Assembly (NCBI RefSeq): GCF_000767465.1
Contig: NZ_CP009291.1
Span: forward strand, 434,001-498,000
Direction of reading: 5' to 3'
Length of the DNA stretch: 64,000 nt
Origin: Novosphingobium pentaromativorans US6-1
GTDB taxonomy: Bacteria > Pseudomonadota > Alphaproteobacteria > Sphingomonadales > Sphingomonadaceae
Shown: positions 18,245 through 27,279 of the stretch, one piece after another
How the letters are laid out: each line of letters opens with the position of its first letter
Numbering within the stretch: the first letter of the stretch is position 1
The notes under the pieces: model-generated
Seen by the model: only the letters and a program-made list of their open reading frames with translations
The model's database searches: none
What the model was told of the DNA's origin: nothing
Translations under genes and position numbers: made by a program

Positions 18245-19217
18245 TGCGCTGTTCGGCCTGTACCTGTTCGAACCGGGCGCCGACATGGGCCTCGCCCCGG
18301 GCAGCGGCCAGCGCTTCCTGGCGGTGTCGTTCGCGATAGGATTCGCGCTGCTCTTCTGTGCGCTCGCCATGGCAGGCCGGACAGCTCACTCCCTCTTCGT
18401 ACATCGGTGAGGTGGCACCTTCCGCACTGACCGGACGGCGGCAGGCGTGGCACAGCGAATAGGAGCCTTCGACCAGCCCATGGCCGATGGTCACCCGCTG
18501 GTCGAATACGAAGCACTCGCCGCGCCAGAGGCTTTCCTCTTCGGGCACTGTCTCGAGGTATTTCAGGATGCCGCCCTTGAGGTGGTAGACGTCCTCGATG
18601 CCCTCCTGTTTGAGGAACGCCGTCGACTTTTCGCAGCGAATACCGCCGGTGCAGAACATCGCGACCCTGGGCGGCTTGCCGCTGCCCAGCAGGCGTTCGC
18701 GTTCCTGCCGGAACCACTCGGGAAAATCGCGGAAGCTGGGCGTTCTGGGATCGATTGCGCCTTCGAATGTGCCGACGGCCACTTCGTAGTCGTTGCGGGT
18801 ATCGATCACGATGGTCCGGGGATCGGAAATCAGCGCGTTCCAGTCCTGCGCCTCGACATAAGTGCCAACGCTCGCGCGCGGGTCGATGTCCGGCTGGCCC
18901 ATCGTCACGATTTCGCGCTTGAGGCGCACTTTCATGCGATGGAAGGGCATGACCGACGCGCTAGAGAGCTTCACATCGAGATCCGCGCAGTCAGGAAGGG
19001 CGCGAATATGCGCCAGCACTGTGTCGATGCCTTCCGGCGTTCCCGCAATGGTACCGTTGATGCCCTCGGCTGCCAGCAGCAGGGTGCCGCGAATACCCTG
19101 CTTCCGGCAGAGCCGGTCGAGCGGCTCGCGCAGGCTGGCGAAGTCCTCGAAGCGAGCGAAGCGATAAAGCGCAGCTACGCGCAGCGGCGCGTCGATGTCA
19201 CGGCAGTGTGTGTCCAT
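18228..19217 (-). CDS. trhO: tRNA uridine(34) hydroxylase TrhO (YceA family)
   Basis: 329 residues from the ATG at 19217. TrhO uses oxygen to hydroxylate U34 of tRNAs on the way to 5-methoxy/5-carboxymethoxy-uridine. The N-terminal acylphosphatase-like domain contains [19 protein letters not shown]. The rhodanese domain has [10 protein letters not shown] and the active-site loop [14 protein letters not shown]-terminal Cys-rich segment (CHACRRPV... CPACHG) could bind metal. It is upstream of and overlapping the GST gene. Confidence 0.92.
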   Translation of the reverse strand: MDTHCRDIDAPLRVAALYRFARFEDFASLREPLDRLCRKQGIRGTLLLAAEGINGTIAGTPEGIDTVLAHIRALPDCADLDVKLSSASVMPFHRMKVRLKREIVTMGQPDIDPRASVGTYVEAQDWNALISDPRTIVIDTRNDYEVAVGTFEGAIDPRTPSFRDFPEWFRQERERLLGSGKPPRVAMFCTGGIRCEKSTAFLKQEGIEDVYHLKGGILKYLETVPEEESLWRGECFVFDQRVTIGHGLVEGSYSLCHACRRPVSAEGATSPMYEEGVSCPACHGERTEEQRESYRERHRQEALAAARGEAHVGARFEQVQAEQRNDRGA

Positions 19218-19651
19218 GGCAGGCCCATAGCGCCATGCGGCGGCCGCGTCAGCAGCCCAGCGCGAGATCGCCACCATATGAAGGACCGCCCGGCGACAAT
19301 TTTGCTTGCGACCGGCCGAGCCTGCGGACGATCCGGAAGCTCCGTTTAAGTGCGTCGACCGGAATAGTGGACATCACGGGCAGGGGGCAGCGCTTCATTT
19401 GCGCGCGCCAGTTTCAGTCATCCAAGTGGCCTTTGAGTCACCCTTGAAGCTGCCGATCGTTTGGCAAATGCTCCGCGGCGCCGCGGCACAACAGATCGAT
19501 AATTCCTGTGACATGATACAAGGAAAGCGCGCTACGGTCGGATTCCAGTTTGAGGTAAGTTCGCTACGCTAACACAAGAAGACGCTTGCCCTCTTTGAGT
19601 TGTATGCCGATACCTGCTTTGTCACTTCTCTCAATTCAGTGGTGAGAATTT
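19218..19651. other. Intergenic region, AT-richer, between trhO and the araC-type gene
   Basis: About 430 bases with visibly lower GC than the flanking core genes. No convincing ORF, RNA gene or strong promoter was recognised. It probably contains the promoter of the AraC-family gene and marks the left transition into the accessory region. Confidence 0.5.
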
Positions 19652-20782
19652 GTGCACGGCCCGGTCCGCCAACCCTTGAGAAAGACGACGGAGGAGCACT
19701 CCGTTTCTTCTTTAGCCGACGCGCCCCCTCGCAAATACGATTACCGCAAAAGCGCACGGGCAGCCATTGCCGACCTCGGCAATGATGCGAGGTTCAGTGT
19801 GCCGCTTGGGGTGATCGGTCCGTTTTCACAATGGCTGGGGTGGCCGGACTGGCTGCGTGAGGGCACTTCGATACCGGGTTGCGGCAAACTGCCACAGCGA
19901 ATTTCGATGGCTGACGACATCACGATTACCGCCAACTTCCTTGAACGTGGGCATGGCCCTGAGCTGATAAGGAAAACTCTGCAGACAAATCGACTGATAA
20001 CCGGACCGACGGCTTCGATCATCATCAGGAATGCACCCACCCTTGAACAAGCGTTGATTCATCTGACCTCATTGATCGAAGCCACAAACATGAACGTCTC
20101 GCTTCAATTCGCTGCGACGGTTCGGCGGGCTGAGGTTAATGTCGTGCAGAAATTGCCCCTCGGTCCGATGCTGGATTTCGTGGCAGCCATCAGGCTCATC
20201 CTCGTGATGCGGACCATTGAGTGGTTCTTGCTGGCTGACCTGCAGCCGGTCGGCTTGACCCTTTCTCTTCCGTATGACCAATCGATCGAAGGCCTGTTCA
20301 GGGAGAAAGGGGTGAAGGTCGAGATGGGGGCAGACCACAATCGAATAAGCTTCCCTTCGGAATGGCGTGAGACGTCCAATTCGGATTACGACGCTTCCTT
20401 GTGGTATACTGCCTTGCTGCGCTTGAAAAAGGCGGACGAAATCAAGGGTAATCGAGAATTGGCAGCCCGCCTTCGCGGACAGGTTGCAACCAGCCTCGCG
20501 TCTCAGGGAAAGGTCTTGCGCCTGAAAGAAATTGCGGTGCGTGAAGGAGTAACGGTCCGCACTCTCGCTAGAAGGCTGTCGGCTACCGGAATAAAATTCC
20601 AGGAACTTGTAGATCAGGAACGCCGGCAGTTCGTCGATGGCTTGATGGCCGATGCCTCACTTACGCTGGCGGATGTCGCCAGCATGTCCGGTTTTTCGAA
20701 CTCGTCGAGTTTCGGCCGCGCATTCCAACAGTGGCATGGTCAGTCCCCCGGGGCGTATCGGGACGCGCTCAATCGGCATTGA
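19652..20782 (+). CDS. AraC-family transcriptional regulator
   Basis: 376 residues from a GTG; the true start may be slightly downstream. The N-terminal 230 residues resemble the arabinose-binding-like sensor domain of OruR/ArgR-type AraC regulators (LGVIGPFSQWLGWPDWLREG at the start, IRLILVMRTIEWF later). The C-terminal two-helix HTH is clear: RLKEIAVREGVTVRTLARRL and LTLADVASMSGFSNSSSFGR, ending HGQSPGAYR. Base composition is less GC-rich than in neighbours, hinting at transfer. It lies 358 bases upstream of, and in the same direction as, the envelope-protein operon, which it may control (inference). Confidence 0.88.
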   Translation: MHGPVRQPLRKTTEEHSVSSLADAPPRKYDYRKSARAAIADLGNDARFSVPLGVIGPFSQWLGWPDWLREGTSIPGCGKLPQRISMADDITITANFLERGHGPELIRKTLQTNRLITGPTASIIIRNAPTLEQALIHLTSLIEATNMNVSLQFAATVRRAEVNVVQKLPLGPMLDFVAAIRLILVMRTIEWFLLADLQPVGLTLSLPYDQSIEGLFREKGVKVEMGADHNRISFPSEWRETSNSDYDASLWYTALLRLKKADEIKGNRELAARLRGQVATSLASQGKVLRLKEIAVREGVTVRTLARRLSATGIKFQELVDQERRQFVDGLMADASLTLADVASMSGFSNSSSFGRAFQQWHGQSPGAYRDALNRH

Positions 20783-21140
20783 CAGCTGGTATGCAGCAAA
20801 GGTCCCACCTCATTGTCCTGATTTGTAGATGGTTTGTCACCAGATGTGCATTGCGCCGGGAGCCGATTCACACCTTAATGATCAACCTGAATTCTATGGC
20901 TTTATGCTGAATTGTCTTCTCGACGCATAGACACCGGGAGGTGTTGGATCAGGCTTCGGTCTGCGAGACACCAACACCGCAAATTCCCGCCCAACGTTGG
21001 GAGAGCTATCAATACTTGCATGTAGGAACGCACTTTTCCAGAAATGGGGTGCGTGCAAAGCGGAGTATCCGCACTGCGCCATGTTTGGGTGCAGTCGATC
21101 GAATATTATCCTGTGAAGAGCAATCGGATAGGGGGCATGC
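20783..21140. other. Regulatory-looking gap between the AraC gene and the envelope operon
   Basis: 358 bases, AT-richer than the surroundings, with no credible ORF. It carries a spaced inverted repeat and a 12-bp palindrome sharing a GTTGG half-site (20940-21001), and presumably the operon promoter near its right end. Confidence 0.5.
20940..21001. promoter_or_regulatory. Candidate operator: GTTGG-type inverted repeats
   Basis: GGTGTTGG (20940-20947) and CCAACACC (20971-20978) form an exact inverted repeat with a 23-base spacer. A perfect palindrome CCCAACGTTGGG lies at 20990-21001. All share the half-site GTTGG/CCAAC. They sit 140-200 bases upstream of the envelope operon start and downstream of the AraC gene. 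Binding by that regulator is inference. Confidence 0.4.
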
Positions 21141-21668
21141 ATGCACAAGTGTATCCGTAAAGTCGCTTATTGGACGATATTGCCTGCGGCCGTGATACTT
21201 TCTGCTACGGGCACCGTTGCCCAGGATCGCGACCGTGATGACGGATACTACGGCGGGATGGACCTGCACCTGGTCTGTTACGGTGAGGGAGAGAAGCCGA
21301 ACGTCCAGACTGTTCCGATCTTCCACTGGAGTCGGCGTCATCACGAATTTGATACCGATTACGCGACCGTCATGTCGCGCCGGCAATTCGACAGCATCGT
21401 CCAGATCGACATTCACGGCGACGAGGGCCACATCTGGCTGCCCAAGAAGTTGATCCCGCCGATCCATTCGGGCGGACAGGACGGCTGGTGGGAACTGCAT
21501 GACTTGCAGGTCGGCTACTCGGAAATTCACGCAAAGTATCGCCTCAACGGCCTGAACAAACCGAAGGTCAAGATCAACCGCCAGACCGGGCATATCAGTG
21601 TCGACGGGATCGAGGATTTCCGTGGCACTTGTGAAGAGCATAATTCCGGCGAACAACGCCGGTTCTAA
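21141..21668 (+). CDS. Exported protein of unknown function (envelope operon gene 1)
   Basis: 175 residues. A signal peptide with a basic start and hydrophobic core ends near ATGTVAQ (residue 28). The mature protein is polar and rich in His, Asp and Tyr, with MDLHLVCYGEGEKP at its start, a central IDIHGDEGHIWLPKKL segment and two cysteines (LVCYG and GTCEE) that could form a disulfide. I do not recognise a named domain. A G-rich Shine-Dalgarno (GGGGG) precedes the ATG. It is the first gene of the operon running to 27806, with a 27-base gap to the next gene. Confidence 0.8.
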   Translation: MHKCIRKVAYWTILPAAVILSATGTVAQDRDRDDGYYGGMDLHLVCYGEGEKPNVQTVPIFHWSRRHHEFDTDYATVMSRRQFDSIVQIDIHGDEGHIWLPKKLIPPIHSGGQDGWWELHDLQVGYSEIHAKYRLNGLNKPKVKINRQTGHISVDGIEDFRGTCEEHNSGEQRRF

Positions 21669-21695
21669 TTTCTCCTGAAAGTATAGGAGGTCCAG

Positions 21696-22148
21696 ATGCG
21701 TAGCGTTGTTCTGTCGGCAGGCCTTGCAATACTTCTCTACGGCTGTGGATCGGGAGCGAAGGCCCCTGCCGCTTCGGAGACGGAGGCAAGTTCGCCGGCC
21801 TCCGAACCGGCTTCTGCGCCGACGAGTGAAGCTTCCGCTGCTCCCCAGCCTGTAGCGCCTGTCGAAGCGCCGAGCGCAAGCGAACCCTCACCCGCTTCTG
21901 CCGCCTCGTTGAAGCCACGCATCCCGCTGTTCAATGCAATATGCGGTAACGCTATCGAGGTTCACGCCAACGAAGGCGGGCCGGTGTTCATCAATGGTGA
22001 GGAAACGAGCCTCAAGAAGTTCAACGACAACTATTTCGAGGCCTCACGAGATGGAACGACGATCTCCATTTCGTTCAATCCGGACGGCTCGTTGAGCCTC
22101 AGTTTCTCGGGACCCAACCGGGCCAACGGGATCTGCACGCTCAAGTGA
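21696..22148 (+). CDS. Small lipoprotein (envelope operon gene 2)
   Basis: 150 residues. The N terminus ends in LLYGC, a lipobox with Cys17, so it is a predicted lipoprotein. A low-complexity linker of Ala, Ser, Pro and Glu spans about residues 20-75. The compact C-terminal domain (about 80-150) has strand-forming segments ICGNAIEVHANEGGPVFING and TISISFNPDGSLSLSFSG and a pair of cysteines (ICGNA, ICTLK). No named family was recognised. The Ser/Pro tether suggests a domain held away from the membrane. An AGGAGG Shine-Dalgarno precedes the start. Confidence 0.78.
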   Translation: MRSVVLSAGLAILLYGCGSGAKAPAASETEASSPASEPASAPTSEASAAPQPVAPVEAPSASEPSPASAASLKPRIPLFNAICGNAIEVHANEGGPVFINGEETSLKKFNDNYFEASRDGTTISISFNPDGSLSLSFSGPNRANGICTLK

Positions 22149-22205
22149 AGAACGCGTGGCTGTCGCGCTCGGGTGCATTGCACGGCCACGCAATTTGGAG
22201 GAGTG

Positions 22206-22907
22206 ATGTCGATGATCAAGCATATTCTGGCTGGAGCGGGCCTTGTCGCGGCTCTCTGTGCCGCCCCCGCTCTGGCTCAGGAAGCGCCGCGGATATTTGC
22301 CGGCAGTAACGGCGAGATCGAGGCAACTTTCTCCAACAATTGCGTGGTTTATTACGGCGCCGACGGCAGGCGCAAGAGCGCCAACAGCAACTGCTCGCGG
22401 AGCCAGAGGAGTCAGGCTGACACTGGCGTAGCGGCCTATCGGCGGGAACAGGGAATGGATGGCTATCCCGGCAGCGAAGCGCCTCCGGGAGGCTTTGGAA
22501 GCCAAGGCAGTCACGCCGGTCACCACTACGGGCCGCCCGAGGTCGTGATGGATCGCCATGGGCGAAGCCATGTCAATGTCGGTGCTGCATGCATCGTCTA
22601 CTACGATCGCGATGGCGAACGTAATGGGACGAATGACCATTGCTCTCATTCGGACCGGAGCAAGGCCGATGACGCGATGGAATCCTATCGCAAGGAACAG
22701 GGACTGACGCAAAAGCATCACTCGGGCTACACATATGGCGTTCCGGTCCTGCGCCTGCGAAACGGCAATTATCAGGCGACCGTTTCGGGAACCTGCACGG
22801 TATATTTCAACGACAAAGGCGGTCTCATGAGCGCACTGCCGGGCTGCACGACAGGCGAAAAGGCAAACGCCGCAGTCGCCGTGCTTCAATATCGCAGGAA
22901 TAACTGA
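22206..22907 (+). CDS. Exported protein with three cysteine-containing repeats (envelope operon gene 3)
   Basis: About 233 residues from the ATG at 22206 (GGAGG just upstream; 22212 is also possible). The signal peptide ends near APALAQ. The mature part is three copies of a roughly 55-residue unit: a strand, then Cys-x-VY[YF], a D/N-x-x-G turn, a second Cys about 17 residues on in copies 1-3, and in copies 1 and 2 a YR-EQG ending. The third copy is the most diverged. A Gly/His-rich linker separates copies 1 and 2. The paired cysteines could form a disulfide in each copy. I do not recognise a family. Confidence 0.75.
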   Translation: MSMIKHILAGAGLVAALCAAPALAQEAPRIFAGSNGEIEATFSNNCVVYYGADGRRKSANSNCSRSQRSQADTGVAAYRREQGMDGYPGSEAPPGGFGSQGSHAGHHYGPPEVVMDRHGRSHVNVGAACIVYYDRDGERNGTNDHCSHSDRSKADDAMESYRKEQGLTQKHHSGYTYGVPVLRLRNGNYQATVSGTCTVYFNDKGGLMSALPGCTTGEKANAAVAVLQYRRNN

Positions 22908-22936
22908 TCGGGCTCGGGACAATCGGAGGAAGCGTA

Positions 22937-25003
22937 ATGGGCAAGGGCAAGCTGCTGGCTGGCGCAACCGGAGGTCTCCTGCTGCTGGCGAGCGGTTCTG
23001 CTCTTGCTGATGATGACGGGACGGACCCCACTCCGGATACTCTGGCCTTCTCGATCGAGAACATGGATCGGTCGGTCAATCCCGCCGATGACTTCCTGCG
23101 CTATGCGTCGGGCGGCTGGTTCGACCGGGTCAAACGGCCAGCCGATCAGCCGACCTTTGGTTTCATGCAGTTCATAGCCAACCGGATCAGCCGGCAAATG
23201 GCCAGCGTATTGACCGATGCCGCCGCGACGTCCTTCTCGGCGGCAAAGGGAAGCCCGGCGCAGCAGGTCGGAGCCTTGTACAGTTCCTATGTCGATGTCG
23301 ATCGGATCGATGCCACTGGCCTTGCCCCGATTGCCGGGGAACTCGCGCGGCTGGACGCCGTCGAGAGCAAGAAGGAGCTGGCGGCCTACCTCGGCACGTT
23401 CTCGGCGCACACCGGGCACTGGCCATTGGTCAGTCTCGATATTTTCCCGGAGCTGACCGATGTTTCGCGCAACGCAGTTTATATGGAGATTGGCGAGCGG
23501 GCGCTTTCTGTTGATGCCATCTACGAAAGTCCCGAAGACTCTCCGCTTCGCACGATTTACCGGGAATACGTATCGGCGATGCTGGAAGTCGCCGATGTGC
23601 CTGCGGAGCGTGCGAAGGCGATTGCCGCGACATCGCTCGCAATCGATTCCATGCTGCACGCAGGCGAACTCGATCCGGTCAAAAAGGTCGACAAGCGCAA
23701 CGTCAACAACCCGCGGACAATGACTCAATTGCGCGCCGAGTCAGCCGGTTTCGAAATCGATGCGTATCTTCAGGCTCTGGGCCTGCAGGAACCGGACCGG
23801 GTCATACTGGTCGATCCCGATGCGGCCCGCACACTCGGCAAGGTGATGGCTGCCTTCACCGTCGACGAGTTGAAGGATTATCTCAAGCTGCGCCTGCTCC
23901 AGGCATTCGGATCGGTTCTGAGCACGAAGTTCGAGGAACCGAAGAAGCAGGTGAACATCGCCTTGCTCGGTGCCTATTCCGAAAAACCGCGCGAAGAGAC
24001 GGTCGTCGAATTCATGGAGAAGTCGCTGGGTCAGCCTCTGGGGCACCTTTACGTCGACAACTTCTTTTCAAAACCGAAGGAAAATGCGGGCCTGGACATG
24101 ATCCGGCGCATCCAGGCTGCCTTTCGAAAGCGGATCGAAGCAAACGACTGGATGGCCGAAGCAACGCGGTCGGCGGCGCTCGAGAAGGTCGACGCGCTCT
24201 ACTACCGCGTCGGTTATCCCGACCGTTGGATCGACTATGGCAAGGTCGAAGTCGGCGACGATCCAGTGCAGAACCTGATCAACCTTCATGAATTCGAAAT
24301 GGCCCGGATGGCGGCGAAGCAGAACGCCCCGGTCGAGTTCTGGGCCTTTTCCGAACCGCTGCATACGACACCGACGGTAGTAAACGCGGCCTACGATCCC
24401 ACCATCAACGGGTTCCAGGTTACGGCCGCCATCGCGCAGCCGCCTACTTTTTCGGTAAATCGTGATGCGCCGCTCTATTTCTGCCGCCTCGGCGCGATAA
24501 TCGGCCATGAAATGACCCACGGCTTCGACACCGGTGGACGGAATTTCGATGCGAAGGGAAACCTTCGCAACTGGTGGACGGCCAAGGACGGCGCCCGCTT
24601 CGAAGCGGAGGCACAGAAGCTGATCGACCAGGCAAGTGCCTTCGAGGCGCTTCCCGGAACCTTCATGAACGGCGGCCTCACCGTGACCGAGAACCTTGCC
24701 GACATCGGCGGCATCGCACTCGCCCACGATGCCTTGATGAACTACCTTGCAGAGCATCCCGACGAGAACGTCGAGATCGATGGCCTCAGTCCGAGCCAGC
24801 GCTGTCTCATCGCCTATTCCCAGCTCTGGGCAGAGCAGCGATCGGACGGTTCGATGCGGGTGCAGCTGGAAGACAACCACGCGCCGGGCATCTATCGCGC
24901 CGTTGCTCCGCTGCAGCATCTGGATGCGTTTTACGAGGCATTCGACATCCACGAAGGTGACCCGATGTGGCTTGCCCCTCAGAAGCGGGTCGACATCTGG
25001 TAG
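22937..25003 (+). CDS. M13 (neprilysin-like) zinc metallopeptidase (envelope operon gene 4)
   Basis: 688 residues. A signal peptide (GGLLLLASGSALA) is followed by the peptidase M13 N-terminal lobe and the catalytic domain. The zinc motif HEMTH is near residue 524 (IIGHEMTHGFDTGGRNFD), the third ligand motif ENLADIGG near 584, and the chain ends in a Trp as in many family members. It should be a periplasmic or extracellular endopeptidase of short peptides. It is a full-length member, not degenerate. The gene starts 29 bases after the repeat protein and is followed 21 bases later by a membrane-protein gene. Confidence 0.92.
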   Translation: MGKGKLLAGATGGLLLLASGSALADDDGTDPTPDTLAFSIENMDRSVNPADDFLRYASGGWFDRVKRPADQPTFGFMQFIANRISRQMASVLTDAAATSFSAAKGSPAQQVGALYSSYVDVDRIDATGLAPIAGELARLDAVESKKELAAYLGTFSAHTGHWPLVSLDIFPELTDVSRNAVYMEIGERALSVDAIYESPEDSPLRTIYREYVSAMLEVADVPAERAKAIAATSLAIDSMLHAGELDPVKKVDKRNVNNPRTMTQLRAESAGFEIDAYLQALGLQEPDRVILVDPDAARTLGKVMAAFTVDELKDYLKLRLLQAFGSVLSTKFEEPKKQVNIALLGAYSEKPREETVVEFMEKSLGQPLGHLYVDNFFSKPKENAGLDMIRRIQAAFRKRIEANDWMAEATRSAALEKVDALYYRVGYPDRWIDYGKVEVGDDPVQNLINLHEFEMARMAAKQNAPVEFWAFSEPLHTTPTVVNAAYDPTINGFQVTAAIAQPPTFSVNRDAPLYFCRLGAIIGHEMTHGFDTGGRNFDAKGNLRNWWTAKDGARFEAEAQKLIDQASAFEALPGTFMNGGLTVTENLADIGGIALAHDALMNYLAEHPDENVEIDGLSPSQRCLIAYSQLWAEQRSDGSMRVQLEDNHAPGIYRAVAPLQHLDAFYEAFDIHEGDPMWLAPQKRVDIW

Positions 25004-25024
25004 GTCGGTTCGAAAGGCGGAAGA

Positions 25025-25783
25025 ATGGCTGACACGGAACTGAACGCAGCTGACGGATCTGAAAGAGACTATCCGTTCTACAACGGATGGCCGATCGAGA
25101 TTTCCGCCCTGAAGTGGCTGGTGCCGCTGGCAGCGGTCGGTTTGGCCGTTGCCGTTCTGCTGAGGCATTTGCCGATGTTCTCGCAGGGCTACCTGCAGCT
25201 TGCCCCGGGCATGCTGCTGACCCTTCTTCCGCTCCTTGGAATGGCCCTGGTCGCGGGCAGGCACTGGACCGCTTTGTTTCGACGGGTTCGCCTGAAAGAC
25301 ATCGGCTGGATGTTCGCCTTCGCGTTGCTCAACTACGTGATAGCGGTTCCTTTGGGCTTTATCGTGCTGAACTTCGTCGATACCGAAACAAACGCTGCTA
25401 TCGAGGGGTTGAAGACCTTCGGACAGGCAGACAGGGTTCTGTTCTTCGTGAACTCCATACCTCAGCTCATCGGGGAAGAGCTGATCTCGATCGTGCCCTT
25501 CCTTGCGCTGCTCTACTATCTGACGCGGAAGTTTGGGCTATCGAGACGGACCGCAGTGATTATCGCCTGGTTGGCTACTGCCGTGTGGTTTGCTGCCATC
25601 CATCTGCCGACCTACAACTGGAATATCCTCCAGTGCCTGATCCTCATCGGCGGAGCCCGGCTTGTCCTGACGCTGGCGTACCTCAAGACCAAGAACCTGT
25701 GGGTCTCGGCCGGGGCGCACATAATCAATGACTGGATGACGTTCACGTTGACATTGGTCGGCGCGAGCATGGGGGCCGGTTGA
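25025..25783 (+). CDS. CPBP/Abi-type intramembrane protein (envelope operon gene 5)
   Basis: 252 residues with about seven to eight membrane helices. The last part matches the CPBP (CAAX protease and bacteriocin-processing) layout: GEELISIVPF for motif 1, WFAAIHLPTYNW for the second, and AHIINDW for the last. Motif 1 normally reads EExxxR; here the arginine position is isoleucine. Catalysis is therefore less certain, though the Glu pair and both His are kept. The stop codon abuts the next ATG (TGAATG), so the two are coupled. Confidence 0.82.
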   Translation: MADTELNAADGSERDYPFYNGWPIEISALKWLVPLAAVGLAVAVLLRHLPMFSQGYLQLAPGMLLTLLPLLGMALVAGRHWTALFRRVRLKDIGWMFAFALLNYVIAVPLGFIVLNFVDTETNAAIEGLKTFGQADRVLFFVNSIPQLIGEELISIVPFLALLYYLTRKFGLSRRTAVIIAWLATAVWFAAIHLPTYNWNILQCLILIGGARLVLTLAYLKTKNLWVSAGAHIINDWMTFTLTLVGASMGAG

Positions 25784-26824
25784 ATGTCGAAATGGTCTTG
25801 CATGATCGCGCCAAAGATTCTCGTGCCGGTACCCACTGCAATGGCGCTGGCCATTTCGCTCTTGTCGATCACGTTTGTGTCGAAGGCAAACGCGCAAGGG
25901 GCCGTTGCCAGCTCTCCGCCGGAATTCGCGCGTGACATCGACAGGCTCAAGCCGGGGGAATGGGTTTGGGCACCCGAAGTTGCCCCCAGCGGTCCTGTCC
26001 TGATTTACGTCGATCTCTCGCGCCAGATCGCCATGGTCTATCGCAACGGCATTCGCATCGCGGCAACCACGGTCTCCACCGGAAGACCCGGCCACCCGAC
26101 GCCGACCGGCGTTTTCACCATCCTGCAAAAAGACGCAAGGCACCGGTCCAGCACTTATAACAACGCGCCCATGCCCTACCAGCAGCGGCTGACATGGGAC
26201 GGCGTGGCGCTGCATGCGGGCGGCCTGCCGGGTTATCCCGAAAGCCATGGCTGCGTGCATCTGCCGATCGGATTTGCACGCGAGCTGTTTGCAATCACCG
26301 ATCTGGGGGGAACGGTCGTCGTCGAAGGCGATGCCGCGGATCACGTAGTCACGAGCGAGAACAGCCTGCTCGCCCCGTTCAACGAGCGCGGGGAGGCGAT
26401 TGAGAAGCTGACCTTGCGGAGCGGCGAACGCTTTCGCTGGAATCCCGAACTTGTTGCCAGCGGTCCGCTTTCGATCATCGTCTCCAAGCTGGATCAGCGC
26501 ATCGTGGTATTGCGCAGCGGCGTGGAGATCGGGCGCAGTGTCGCCACCATCGATGATCCCGACCCCGGTTCGCATGTCGCCACCAGGATCATCCAGAATG
26601 GACAGGCGAAATGGACCTTTGTCGGCATGACAGGGCACGAGGATGAAGATGGCAAGGCCCTTGACGAAGCGCAACTGAACAGGGTCCGCATGCCGCGTGA
26701 ATTCCGTGAGCTGCTGATGGCGGCAGTCGAACCGGGCACGACAATGCTGATTACCAATTCACGCGTAGGCAGCGGAGCAAGACCGCATCTCACGCTGGTG
26801 GATGCGATCGAACATCATGAATGA
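25784..26824 (+). CDS. L,D-transpeptidase with a second degenerate YkuD-like half (envelope operon gene 6)
   Basis: 346 residues with a signal peptide ending near KANAQ. The first YkuD domain has TPTGVFTI, HAGG and the active-site SHGCVHLP with the catalytic cysteine near residue 155. This enzyme type cross-links peptidoglycan or attaches proteins to it. The second half (about 225-340) starts with a similar strand pattern (SGPLSIIVSKLDQRIVVLRSG against SGPVLIYVDLSRQIAMVYRNG in the first) but lacks the SHGC motif, so it looks like a duplicated, inactive domain. The start is coupled to the CPBP gene. Confidence 0.88.
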   Translation: MSKWSCMIAPKILVPVPTAMALAISLLSITFVSKANAQGAVASSPPEFARDIDRLKPGEWVWAPEVAPSGPVLIYVDLSRQIAMVYRNGIRIAATTVSTGRPGHPTPTGVFTILQKDARHRSSTYNNAPMPYQQRLTWDGVALHAGGLPGYPESHGCVHLPIGFARELFAITDLGGTVVVEGDAADHVVTSENSLLAPFNERGEAIEKLTLRSGERFRWNPELVASGPLSIIVSKLDQRIVVLRSGVEIGRSVATIDDPDPGSHVATRIIQNGQAKWTFVGMTGHEDEDGKALDEAQLNRVRMPREFRELLMAAVEPGTTMLITNSRVGSGARPHLTLVDAIEHHE

Positions 26825-26883
26825 TCGGTGGGGGTGCTTCCGACAAAATATCCGTGAAGGCTGATCGAAGGAGGAGAAACACC

Positions 26884-27279
26884 ATGATCTGCAAGAGTTC
26901 CGGAAGAAAGCTCATCTCGGCGAGCGCCGCGATGGCACTGATGCTTGCGCCAACAGGTGCTGCAATGGCGAGGGACCGCGACCACGATCATGAACGCCAC
27001 CGGCATCATGACGACGGCCACAGCGCGGCAGGTGTTATCGCCGGCGTCGCTATTGCGGGTGTGCTGGCTGCCGCCATCGCCAGCAAGAAGAAAAAGGAAC
27101 GCGAGCGCGAGCGATATTACCGCAATAACAGCTATTATTATCACCACGATCGCGAAGCTTTCGCACCCGAGGGTTCGAGAGACACATGGTGCTATCAGCA
27201 AACACGTTCGTGCTACACCCACGGCCACTATTCCAGCCGTTGGACGAGCTACGAATTCGGGCATGATCGGAGGTTCTGA
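26884..27279 (+). CDS. His-rich exported small protein (envelope operon gene 7)
   Basis: 131 residues from the ATG at 26884, which has a GGAGGAG Shine-Dalgarno; an earlier in-frame ATG at 26821 overlaps the previous gene. The signal peptide ends near GAAMA. A block of alternating Arg, Asp and His follows, then an Ala/Gly/Val hydrophobic segment of about 19 residues that could span a membrane, then a Lys/Arg/Glu stretch, and a Tyr/His-rich tail with two cysteines. The His/Asp block could bind metal ions. No family was recognised. The stop overlaps the next start (TGATG). Confidence 0.75.
   Translation: MICKSSGRKLISASAAMALMLAPTGAAMARDRDHDHERHRHHDDGHSAAGVIAGVAIAGVLAAAIASKKKKERERERYYRNNSYYYHHDREAFAPEGSRDTWCYQQTRSCYTHGHYSSRWTSYEFGHDRRF

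Noticed and set aside
22173..22205. The longer start of the repeat protein
   Set aside because: The signal peptide begins at the later Met, which has GGAGG just upstream.
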